DNA of 64,000 nucleotides from Paraburkholderia lycopersici (GTDB taxonomy: Bacteria > Pseudomonadota > Gammaproteobacteria > Burkholderiales > Burkholderiaceae): contig NZ_FMYQ01000030.1 of the NCBI RefSeq assembly GCF_900096975.1, forward strand, positions 1 through 64,000, given 5' to 3'. The notes under the pieces were generated by a model, which worked only from the letters and a program-made list of their open reading frames with translations, made no database searches and was not told the DNA's origin. The position numbers and the translations under genes were made by a program. The stretch's first letter is position 1. The number at the start of each line of letters is the position of its first letter. Positions 44,513-52,620 of this stretch are shown here, piece by piece.

Positions 44513-45589
44513 ATGTCGACATTTCCGTTCGTTCAGATCGAGGGTGCGCTCGCTTTGCCGCACATCCGCCCGCTTGTCCGTCTGCCCGTATCGTTCGGCC
44601 GGGAGTGGACGCTAACGCCCGCGCATGCCAGCCTGCGCGCTGAGCTGCACGCGCTCTACGCGGCCATCCTGCGGACCGTGTGCCTGAGCGCCGAAGCGTT
44701 TCGCGCAGCGGCTCGCTGGGACCGCAACCACTCCCCCGCGCCACAGCCTCGCACGCCCGTTGCCGCAGCCGTGTTTGAGCCCGAGAACACCGGCGGCTCG
44801 CCGGCCTCCCGGACCGCTGAAGCAGGCATGCCCGCCATGTCGTCTTATGGCGCCCCGGCGTTCGAGCGCCGCAAGCTCGCAGGCGGCGCGGTCGCAATTG
44901 GCGGTGCGGCTCTGCTTGCATGGATCGTCGCGAGCCACACGCCGCACGACACCGCGATAGACATGACAGGCACCGCCCAGCAACCTGCCGCTGCCGAGGC
45001 GAGCGAACCCCCGCCCGCACCCGCTCTGCCAGGCACGGCGGGTACGAGGTCCGCAGAAGCCAGCGCCTCGCGTCCGGCGAACAAGCCGGATCAGGCAACG
45101 GCTCCGTCTCCTGCGCGGATTCCCGCAACGCCAGCCATCGATGAGCGCTCGTGGACGCAAACGAACGATCCCGTGCGCGCACAGCCCCATTTGGGCGTAC
45201 GCATGGAGCCGAAAGCCGGATTGCCCGCGAGGCTCGTCCAGCGCGAAATGCGCGCCGGCGAAAGCGCAGTCAACCGCGGCGCGGGTCAACGCGTCGCGGA
45301 ACGCAGTGCGAGCACGCGGCACGACGCGCAGGAGTTCGCGCCGTCTCGCGACGCGTCGCGAGTCACGGTGCCTCGCTCGCATGGCGGCTATTCAGAGACA
45401 CGCGGCTATTCGCCCCGGCAAACGGGCGCAATCGGAGCCGACGAATACGCCTCCATCTTTTCTTATGCGAAGACATACGCGCCAGCGCCCACGTTCAACC
45501 GGCCAGCCATACCGGCGGACAGCACCGACTGGGTCAACCACGTTTCGCAACGTCGCATCACCGAGGTGCCGGAACGGTTCACGAAGTAA
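44513..45589 (+). CDS. Orphan single-span membrane protein of unknown function
   Basis: Predicted protein of 358 residues with no family I recognise. The N-terminal about 125 residues are soluble (MSTFPFVQIEGALALPHIRP, then LHALYAAILRTVCLSAEAFR) and would be cytoplasmic. One membrane helix (GGAVAIGGAALLAWIVAS) lies at about residues 125-142. The following 110 residues are rich in alanine, proline and serine (EASEPPPAPALPGTAGT), a linker. The C-terminal about 100 residues contain YASIFSYAKTYAPAP and end VSQRRITEVPERFTK. This topology resembles anti-sigma or TonB-like proteins, but no defining motif is present. It sits beside a decayed gene, in an accessory pocket. Confidence 0.7.
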   Translation: MSTFPFVQIEGALALPHIRPLVRLPVSFGREWTLTPAHASLRAELHALYAAILRTVCLSAEAFRAAARWDRNHSPAPQPRTPVAAAVFEPENTGGSPASRTAEAGMPAMSSYGAPAFERRKLAGGAVAIGGAALLAWIVASHTPHDTAIDMTGTAQQPAAAEASEPPPAPALPGTAGTRSAEASASRPANKPDQATAPSPARIPATPAIDERSWTQTNDPVRAQPHLGVRMEPKAGLPARLVQREMRAGESAVNRGAGQRVAERSASTRHDAQEFAPSRDASRVTVPRSHGGYSETRGYSPRQTGAIGADEYASIFSYAKTYAPAPTFNRPAIPADSTDWVNHVSQRRITEVPERFTK

Positions 45590-45610
45590 CGCGCCGTTCT
45601 GCCAGAAAGC

Positions 45611-45638
45611 AAAAAGCCCGGCAAATGCCGCGCTTTTT
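45611..45638 (+). terminator. Bidirectional terminator after the orphan gene
   Basis: Stem AAAAAGC-C-CGGC / GCCG-C-GCTTTTT with a loop AAAT and one internal C-C mismatch. The A/T tracts inside the stem give T runs on both strands. It lies between two convergent genes. Confidence 0.7.
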
Positions 45639-45684
45639 CGTTTCGCAAGCGCGGGCGATGCGCCACCCCCGCCGCCCCTACTGC

Positions 45685-46412
45685 TCAATGCGGCGGCCCA
45701 GGCAGACCCACCTCCGTTGCGCGCTGGAGCGCGTCCACCTGCCGCTGCACCCCGCGCAATTGCGCCTGTGCATGGACCTTCTGCTCGCCGAGCGCTGTCG
45801 CGTCGCCCTGCGCCTGTCGCTGGTCATCGTCAATCCGGGCCTGTTGCGGACACGCTATATCGAGATCGGCCTGCAGCCGGCAAACGCGCGCGTCGAACAA
45901 TGCAATCACGTGTTCGATGAACGTTTTCTGCGCCTCAAGCCGCGTGCGTCGTATTTCGGCATGGGCGAGTTGCCCGTTTTGCCACATGAAGTCGGCGCAA
46001 ATCGCCTCGGAACATGCCTCGTCCTGCGTCCTGAAACAGCACGACGGAATACATCATCTCTGCGGGTAGAAGAAAGGGCTCGCGCCGTAACTCGCGTTAT
46101 AGGTCATACGCAGTTCGACGAGCAGCGAGTCGTGAATCAGTTGCATCAGCATGGCAACGTCGCCTTGAGTAGCACCGCCGCCGGCCTGCTCCCCGGGTTC
46201 GCTCACGGGCGGCAGAGAACCGGCCGGCTGCGGCGCCGAGCCGCCGGGCGACGGCTAACCGCCAGCGGCGCGCGGACTCCGGCCGCGCCGGACATGGCGG
46301 CCGTGCTCGCAGCGTCGGCGGGCACGTCGGCCCACGCCATCGCGCCCTGCGGTAATGGCATGAAGGCCTCGGCGCAAAGCAGCAGACGACACAACGCGAT
46401 TGCATGCTTCAT
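45685..46412 (-). pseudogene. Decayed exported coiled-coil protein (DUF2968-like)
   Basis: Pieces in three frames read as one protein. Frame 1: MKHAIALCRLLLCAEAFMPL, a signal peptide, on to GVRAPLAV near 46256. One missing C at 46252-46256 shifts to frame 2, SPGGSAPQPAGSLPPVSEPG and DVAMLMQLIHDSLLVELRMT, then YNASYGASPFFYPQ. A missing base at 46058-46062 shifts again to EMMYSVVLFQD. A third lesion at about 46024-46033, with a CAGGAC direct repeat at its edges and about nine codons apparently lost, leads to EACSEAICADFMWQNG and a coiled coil (EIRRTRLEAQKTFIEHVIAL, VDALQRATEVGLPGPP). The block order matches DUF2968 proteins of Burkholderiales as I remember them. Upstream 46413-46653 holds only the puuD-side terminator. 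Confidence 0.8.
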
Positions 46413-46604
46413 AGCTGCCCGTTCCATGCGAGATTCCCGGTAATCCACCATCAGCGCCGCGTGAAAATCCCAAAATACGCGCTTTAGTTTTGGAAAGCGA
46501 CGAATCGGAAGACGAGATCGAATCTTGTGCAGAACGCACTCCACTCCGGTCCAAAGCGGAAGAGCGGCCGAGTATGCAGGACTCCGGCCGAAGCAACGGG
46601 AATA

Positions 46605-46633
46605 GAAAGGCCGCGCGTGGGCTGCGCGCGGCC
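46605..46633 (-). terminator. Terminator after the gamma-glutamyl-type hydrolase gene
   Basis: A perfect 9-bp stem GGCCGCGCG / CGCGCGGCC, loop of seven, then TTTCTATT on the minus strand. It lies 20 bases past the stop at 46654. Confidence 0.6.
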
Positions 46634-46653
46634 GGAACAACCGGGGGTTGCGC

Positions 46654-48051
46654 TCAAAAGCGCGTTTCGCGCGCCGAGCGCAGGAAGGTATCGAGCAACG
46701 GCGTGCAGTCGAGCAGTTCAGGGCCGCCCGCGCGATGGAACTCGGGATGCCACTGCACCCCCACGACAAACGGCGCGCGCCGGTAGCGCACCGCCTCGAT
46801 AAGCCCATCGCTCCCCGACACGGCTTCGACGGTCAGGTCGCGGCCGAGGCTTTTCACCGCCTGGTGGTGTATCGAGTTGACGATGGCTTCGCGCCGCCCC
46901 GGGAACATGCTCGAGAACGTCGATCCTTCCGGGAACGTAATCGAATGGCGATGCTGGTCGTAATGCTCGCTCACATGAACGCCGGCCGTGGGTACGTCCG
47001 TGGCGATGTCCTGATAAAGCGTGCCGCCGAATGCCACATTGATGAGCTGGCAACCGCGGCATACGCCCAGCACCGGCTTGCCCGACTCGACGAACTCGTG
47101 GAGCAGTTCGAGTTCGTACATGTCGCGCACGCGGTCGCCCGGCCATTCGGGGCGCGGCGAAATTTCCGCATAGGTCTGCGGCGAGACGTCGGCGCCGCCC
47201 TGCAGCAGCAGGCCGTCGAGATGCTTCGCGTAATCGCGCAGGCGGATATTGCTCGGATGCAGCATGCCCTGGTGGCCGACCGTCGGGATCATGAACACGA
47301 TGACGTCGCGCGACATCACCCAATGGGCGATCGACTCCTCGAGGTATTGCAGGGTCTTGCCGCGCAGCCCCTGCGCGCCCGGCTCGGGGTGGAAGATCCG
47401 CGCGGAAACGCCGATGCGCAGCGTACGTTGCGTGATGCGTTGACCGGCACGGTCGAAGAGCTGGCGCGCGCGCGCCGCGATGATGCGGCCGAACACCGCC
47501 CACGCGGAATCGCTCGGGCGCAGGTAGCGCGGCGGTTCGGGCGGAATCGCACCCGGCGGCGGCGGATTGTGCGCCGAGAAGTCGGGCGCCTGGCCGAACC
47601 CGGCGGGCGCCGCGCCTCGACGCGGCGGCGGCACGGCGGACGCCGGCGCCTCGCCGGCATCCGCGGGCCCGGTCTGCGCGGTCGGCGCGGGCGCGGACTT
47701 GCCGGCCTCGCCAGTCTCGCCGATCGGGATGCGCGGCGCCTCCGCGGCGGCCGGCGCGTGCTCCGGCCGTTCGTCCGGTGTCGGCGCTGCGGGCTCCCCG
47801 GCTCCCGGCGTGACCGCAGGGGTGACCGCAGGGGTGACCGTAGAGGCACTCTCGGGCGCATCCGTCGAAGCGCGTTGCGCGGCTTTTTCGGAGGGCGAAG
47901 CAAAAGTCGATGCGGGAGAAGAACCAGGAGGGGTGCCGACAGGACCGGCAGCGGAAGGAGTCGAGGAGGCGGCTGTGCCGGCAGGATCCGCATCGGCGGG
48001 ACGGCTTGCGCCGTCAGGGACCTCGGGATGGTCTGATTTGTTTTCGCTCAT
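46654..48051 (-). CDS. Class-I glutamine-amidotransferase-like hydrolase (PuuD/peptidase C26) with long disordered N terminus
   Basis: Protein of 465 residues. Residues about 205-465 form a gamma-glutamyl-GABA hydrolase-type domain, with the nucleophile cysteine in VLGVCRGCQLINVAFGGTL, the QGGADVSPQTYAE region and the catalytic histidine-glutamate in VGVQWHPEFHRAGG. The first about 190 residues are low-complexity, rich in alanine, proline and serine, with a short in-frame repeat (TVTPAVTPAVTPG) from the DNA repeat near 47810-47850. No signal peptide or membrane span is present. In the family these enzymes release glutamate from gamma-glutamyl-GABA in putrescine breakdown, but no other puu gene is near, so the substrate is uncertain. 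Confidence 0.85.
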   Translation of the reverse strand: MSENKSDHPEVPDGASRPADADPAGTAASSTPSAAGPVGTPPGSSPASTFASPSEKAAQRASTDAPESASTVTPAVTPAVTPGAGEPAAPTPDERPEHAPAAAEAPRIPIGETGEAGKSAPAPTAQTGPADAGEAPASAVPPPRRGAAPAGFGQAPDFSAHNPPPPGAIPPEPPRYLRPSDSAWAVFGRIIAARARQLFDRAGQRITQRTLRIGVSARIFHPEPGAQGLRGKTLQYLEESIAHWVMSRDVIVFMIPTVGHQGMLHPSNIRLRDYAKHLDGLLLQGGADVSPQTYAEISPRPEWPGDRVRDMYELELLHEFVESGKPVLGVCRGCQLINVAFGGTLYQDIATDVPTAGVHVSEHYDQHRHSITFPEGSTFSSMFPGRREAIVNSIHHQAVKSLGRDLTVEAVSGSDGLIEAVRYRRAPFVVGVQWHPEFHRAGGPELLDCTPLLDTFLRSARETRF

Positions 48052-48201
48052 GACGTGGGGTCAAGCGCGCGGCGCGCGAACGAATGAACAGGCTTCGATT
48101 ATCCGTCGCACCGCACGCCGCCGCCACCCCCGCACACAATTGCTCACATCCGGTCACACTCCCGGCCGCTCCGGCGCACGAACATGGCTGCGCCCATCGG
48201 C

Positions 48202-49959
48202 TCAAGCATCGGGCCGTTCGTCGAAGGTCTCTCGCAACGCAATCTGCATCGACGCGTGGATCTTCACGCACCAGCGCCACAGCAGCATGGTGAGCGCCGC
48301 CGCGCACACGAGCACGCCGACGAGGAAACCCGTGGGCGGCAGGATCGTCCCCGACAGCGCGGCCACGAGCAGGAACACGCCGAACATCGAGACCACGGGC
48401 ACCAGCTCCGCAATCACATGACGGATCGCGCGCGTGAAGCGCCCCGCCTTCTCGGGCTGCACGCTCACCTCGGCGAGCAGGAGCGCGAGCGACTGCGTCT
48501 TGCGCCACACCGCCACGAGAAACGGCATGGCGAGCACAAGCGCGGCGCTCCACAGCACGACGCGCTGGATGCGCTCGTCGCCGATCCAGTGCGCGAGCAG
48601 CGGCGCCGCGTAGCGCGCGCCATACGAAACGCCGATGAAGATCGCCGAGACAAGCGCGAGATTCACGGCGATCTGCACGACGATGCGCTTCGTGAGCGCA
48701 AAGAGCGTCGGTCCTTCGGAGCGCGGCACGAGGCAGCTCAGCCATCGGCTGTACATGCCGAACACGTTCGAGACGGCGGGCGGCATGGCGCGCGCGAGGC
48801 GCCGCGAGAGCGGATCGGCGATGCGGATGAGATACGGGGTGGTGAGCGTCGTGATTGCAGAAACGGTCACCGCGATCGGATAGAGAAAGCTGCTCGTCAC
48901 CTTCAGCGTGAGGCCGAGCGAGGCGATGATGAACGAGAACTCGCCGATCTGCGAGACGGTCATGCCCACGCGCATGGCGGTGCGTCCGTCACGGCCCGCG
49001 AGAAAGGTGCCGAGACCGCACGACACGAGCTTGCCGAGCACCACGGCGATCGAGATCACGGCGATCGGCCACGCGTAATCGACCAGCACGAGCGGGTTGA
49101 GCATGAGGCCGATCGTCACGAAGAAGATGGCCGAGAACGCGTCGCGCAGCGGCGCCACCAAGTGCTCGATGCGACGCAGATGGCGCGACTCGGCCATGAT
49201 CGCGCCGATCAGGAACGCGCCGAGCGCGATCGAATAGTCGAGCTTCACGACGAGCAGGCAGAAGCCGAAACAAAAGCCCAGCACGGAAACGAGCAGCATC
49301 TCGTCGCTGCCCACGCGCGCGACGTAGCCCAGCACGCGCGGCACGACCAGAATGCCCGCGAGCAGGGAAACCAGCATGAAGAGCAGCAGCTTGCCGAGCG
49401 TGACGAGCGCGAGGCCCGGCGAAAGCTCGCCCGTCTGCGCCATGCCGCCGAGCAGCACGAGCATCGCGATGCCGAGAATGTCCTCGACGATCAGGATGCC
49501 GAACACGAGCTGCGCGAACGGCTCGCGTTTCACGCCGAGATCGGAGAGCGCCTTGACGATGATCGTGGTCGAGGAAATGGCGAGGATCGCGCCGAGAAAC
49601 AGCGAATCCATCGTGGCCCAGCCGAACGCGCGGCCGATTTCGTAGCCGAGCCACAGCATCAGCACGATTTCCGAGAGCGCCGCGACGATGGCGGTCGCGC
49701 CCACCTGGAAGAGCTTGCGCAAGCTGAACTCGAGGCCGAGCGAAAACATCAGGAATACCACGCCGAGTTCGCCCATGGTCTGGATGGTCTGCTCGTCGTG
49801 GATAAGCTGGAACGGCGGCGTGTACGGCCCGATGATCACGCCCGCCGCGATATAGCCGAGCACGACCGGCTGCTTCAGGCGATGAAACAGCACGGTGACG
49901 ACGCCCGCGAGCGCCATCACGACTGCCAGATCCTGAATGAAGCCGATTCCCTCGTGCAT
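48202..49959 (-). CDS. CPA2-family cation:proton antiporter, KefB-like, without RCK domain
   Basis: Membrane protein of 585 residues. Residues 1-400 form the Na+/H+ exchanger domain of CPA2 transporters with about twelve spans: PVVLGYIAAGVIIGPYTPP, GVVFLMFSLGLEFSLRKL, AISSTTIIVKALSDLGVKRE, and GAFLIGAIMAESRHLRRIE. The C-terminal 180 residues hold about four further hydrophobic segments (VNLALVSAIFIGVSYGARY, VVLWSAALVLAMPFLVAVW, VVSMFGVFLLVAALSGTI) instead of the cytoplasmic RCK/TrkA-N nucleotide domain of KefB/KefC. The GSH gating of true KefB is thus unlikely. The ion (K+ or Na+) is unknown. Confidence 0.88.
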   Translation of the reverse strand: MHEGIGFIQDLAVVMALAGVVTVLFHRLKQPVVLGYIAAGVIIGPYTPPFQLIHDEQTIQTMGELGVVFLMFSLGLEFSLRKLFQVGATAIVAALSEIVLMLWLGYEIGRAFGWATMDSLFLGAILAISSTTIIVKALSDLGVKREPFAQLVFGILIVEDILGIAMLVLLGGMAQTGELSPGLALVTLGKLLLFMLVSLLAGILVVPRVLGYVARVGSDEMLLVSVLGFCFGFCLLVVKLDYSIALGAFLIGAIMAESRHLRRIEHLVAPLRDAFSAIFFVTIGLMLNPLVLVDYAWPIAVISIAVVLGKLVSCGLGTFLAGRDGRTAMRVGMTVSQIGEFSFIIASLGLTLKVTSSFLYPIAVTVSAITTLTTPYLIRIADPLSRRLARAMPPAVSNVFGMYSRWLSCLVPRSEGPTLFALTKRIVVQIAVNLALVSAIFIGVSYGARYAAPLLAHWIGDERIQRVVLWSAALVLAMPFLVAVWRKTQSLALLLAEVSVQPEKAGRFTRAIRHVIAELVPVVSMFGVFLLVAALSGTILPPTGFLVGVLVCAAALTMLLWRWCVKIHASMQIALRETFDERPDA

Positions 49960-50158
49960 GAAGGCCTTTCCTTACAAATAGCTATCGATTCCCTGCATGT
50001 TACCCGATGCGCGACCCGCGCCAAATTGCCCCCAGGAAAAAAAGCCGCCCTACAATGATGCGACCCTTGCTGGCGCCGGCGCCTTCGCTGACCGCCAGCC
50101 TGCCCGCCTTGCCGACCTGCGCGCAGCGAGGCCGCCGCGCGCGCCTTGAGCGCGCTTT

Positions 50159-51577
50159 ATGGATTCTTCTGCCGCCATGACCACTGCATCCAACACCGTC
50201 ACGCCCGCTTTTGGCCCCTTCCCGCCCTTGGCCCGGCTCGCCGCCGATCTGGCCGCAGGGCGCACGACGAGCCGCGCGCTTGCCGAGGCCGCGCTCGAAC
50301 GCATCGCCGACCCGGCCGGCCAGGGCGCGACCGTCTTCACGCACGTCGCCCCCGACCGCGTGCGCGCCGCCGCCGACGCGCACGACCGTCTGCGCGCGGC
50401 GGGCACCGTGCTCTCGCCGCTCGCGGGCATCCCCGTTTCGGTAAAGGACCTGTTCGACGTGGCGGGCGAAGTCACGCGCGCCGGTTCCACGGCGCTCGCC
50501 CACGCGGCGCCCGCGACGGCGGACGCCGCCGCCGTCGCGCGGCTGCGTCTCGCGGGCGCGGTGCTCGTCGGCCGCACCAACATGAGCGAATTCGCGTTTT
50601 CGGGGCTCGGCTTGAACCCGCACTACGGCACACCGCTCTCGCCGTACCGCCGCGACGCTCACGGCGACGCGCGCGTGGCGGGAGGCTCGTCGTCGGGCGC
50701 GGCGGCCTCGGTCGCGGACGGCATGGCCGCTGTCGCGCTCGGCACCGACACCGGCGGCTCCCTTCGCATTCCGGCGGCGTTCTGCGGCCTCACGGGCTTC
50801 AAGCCCACCGCCGCGCGCATCCCGAAAACGGGCGGCGTGCCGCTCTCGCCCACGCTCGACTCGTTCGGCCCGATCGGCAACACGGTGGCCTGCTGCGCGC
50901 TCGTCGACCGCGTGCTCGCCGGGCTCGAGCCGCGCGTGCCGGCTGCGCGCCACCTCGAGGGCGTGCGTCTGGGCGTCCTCACCCACTACGTGACGGATGG
51001 CATGGACCCCGAAGTCGCCGAAACCATGGACACGGCGCTCAAGCATCTCGACGCCGCCGGCGCGATCGTGAGCGAAGTGCGCTTCTCCGCCTTCGAGCGC
51101 CTTGCCGGGATCAACCGCATCGGCTTCTCGCCGATGGAGGCGTACGCGTGGCATCGCGAGCTGATTGCGAAGCATCGCGATCAGTACGATCCGCGCGTGC
51201 TCGCGCGCATTCTGAAAGGCGAGCCCGCCACCGCCGCCGACTACCTGGACCTGGTCGCCGCGCGCGCCGCCATGATGGAGGAGGCGCAGGCCACGCTCTG
51301 GTCGCGCTTCGACGCCGTCATCGCCCCGACCGTGCCGATCGCGCCGCCGCCGGTCGCGCCGCTCGCCGCCAACGACGAAGTCTTCGCGCGCACCAATGCG
51401 CTCGTGCTGCGCAATCCGGGCGCGTTCAATTTCCTCGACGCCTGCGCGCTCTCGCTGCCGTGCCACCGCCACGGCGCGGCACCCGTCGGGCTGATGCTCG
51501 CCGCCGCGCCCTGGGCCGACGACGCGCTGCTCGCCATCGGGCGCGGCGTCGAGGCGGTGCTCGCACCGCTGCGCTAA
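50159..51577 (+). CDS. Amidase-signature family amidase
   Basis: AS-family hydrolase of 472 residues. The catalytic lysine is in IPVSVKDLFDVAGEVTRAGS, and the serine pair is in the GGSSSGAAASVADGMA loop with GTDTGGSLRIPAAFCGLTGF. The full Ser-cisSer-Lys triad is therefore visible. It is named amidase rather than GatA because it lacks gatB/gatC neighbours. The ATG at 50159 or the one at 50177 are equally likely. It is divergent from the antiporter gene. Substrates in this family range over many carboxamides. Confidence 0.9.
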   Translation: MDSSAAMTTASNTVTPAFGPFPPLARLAADLAAGRTTSRALAEAALERIADPAGQGATVFTHVAPDRVRAAADAHDRLRAAGTVLSPLAGIPVSVKDLFDVAGEVTRAGSTALAHAAPATADAAAVARLRLAGAVLVGRTNMSEFAFSGLGLNPHYGTPLSPYRRDAHGDARVAGGSSSGAAASVADGMAAVALGTDTGGSLRIPAAFCGLTGFKPTAARIPKTGGVPLSPTLDSFGPIGNTVACCALVDRVLAGLEPRVPAARHLEGVRLGVLTHYVTDGMDPEVAETMDTALKHLDAAGAIVSEVRFSAFERLAGINRIGFSPMEAYAWHRELIAKHRDQYDPRVLARILKGEPATAADYLDLVAARAAMMEEAQATLWSRFDAVIAPTVPIAPPPVAPLAANDEVFARTNALVLRNPGAFNFLDACALSLPCHRHGAAPVGLMLAAAPWADDALLAIGRGVEAVLAPLR

Positions 51578-51712
51578 CGGGCGCGCGAGCCGCGCACCCG
51601 ATTCCTGCGCGCGAACAAGGACGCCTCCGCGGCGCGCGCAGCCTTCGCGCTAGAATCCCGTCACGCCGTCGCAGCCCCTCGCTGCGCAAGACAACCCGAA
51701 CGAACGAGCCAC

Positions 51713-52243
51713 ATGAACGACGATAACGCGCTGTTGCGCCGCGAGCGCAGCCTGCTGGTCCTCCTTGGCCTGATCTGCCTCGCGCTGCTGGGCGGCGCGC
51801 TGTACTTCCAGTACGTCGAGCACCAGGACCCCTGCCCGCTGTGTATCCTGGGGCGCTATTTCCTCATTCTGATCGCGATCTTCGCCTTCCTCGGCGCGCG
51901 CATGACGAGCTGGCGCGGCGTGCGCGTGCTCGAAGCGCTCGTGGCGCTCTCGGCGTTCGGCGGGGCGCTGTCGGCCGCACGGCTCGTCTGGGTGCAGGCG
52001 TTTCCGAACTTCAGCTGCGGGTTCGACACGCTGCAGCCCATCGTCGACGGATTGCCGTTCGCGCACTGGCTGCCGGGCGTGTTCAAGGTTCAGGGCCTTT
52101 GCGAAACGACCTATCCGCCGATGCTTGGCCTGACCATGCCGGTGTGGGCACTGCTGGCGTTCGTCATCGCGTTCGTCGCGGTGGTCTGGAGCCTGTGGCG
52201 CAACCGGCGCCGCCAGGTGTCGTGGCCCGGCATTCGCCGCTGA
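51713..52243 (+). CDS. dsbB: Disulfide bond formation protein B
   Basis: Inner-membrane oxidase of 176 residues that re-oxidises DsbA and passes electrons to ubiquinone. The first periplasmic cysteine pair is in DPCPLCILGRYF, and the second pair is in NFSCGFDT and QGLCETTYPP. Four membrane spans are visible. A TAGAAT at 51651-51656 lies 57 bases upstream and could be its -10. DsbA is not in the window. Confidence 0.93.
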   Translation: MNDDNALLRRERSLLVLLGLICLALLGGALYFQYVEHQDPCPLCILGRYFLILIAIFAFLGARMTSWRGVRVLEALVALSAFGGALSAARLVWVQAFPNFSCGFDTLQPIVDGLPFAHWLPGVFKVQGLCETTYPPMLGLTMPVWALLAFVIAFVAVVWSLWRNRRRQVSWPGIRR

Positions 52244-52620
52244 GCAGCCCGCGATGACGGCACGGGCGCGCCGCGCCCGCCGGCCGTCGCGATCGCATCA
52301 TCGCCGCCGATTTCCCCGCGCGGCGCACGTCTGCTTGCTCGGCTGCGCCATGCCTTTGCACCGCATCGGGCAATCGCGCGAGCGCCCCGCACGCCCGGCC
52401 CCCGCCGGGCACGATCGCCGCATCGAACGGCGCGGTATCGCCGGGCCGGCGGTTGCCGCGTCATGACCGGGCACACATAACCCCCATCTCGCGGGGGAAA
52501 TACTTTCCCGACACGAGCGGTGCTATCTTCGGAACTGGATGGCGATCTACGTGCGCGAGGCCGGCTTCGGCGCGCCCCCTGCGTAACGCGCGCCTGATCC
52601 GCAATGTCCCCGGGTTCACC
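52244..52620. other. dsbB-xdhA intergenic region
   Basis: 377 bases without a supportable gene. A weak -10-like TATCTT (52524-52529) lies 92 bases before the xdhA ATG. The open frame that runs upstream of xdhA (from 52453) has no family similarity. The xdhA start has no clear Shine-Dalgarno sequence, so initiation may be weak or leaderless. Confidence 0.4.

Noticed and set aside
45685..45987. A stand-alone 100-residue coiled-coil gene
   Set aside because: It is the C-terminal part of the decayed gene whose earlier parts lie upstream in other frames.
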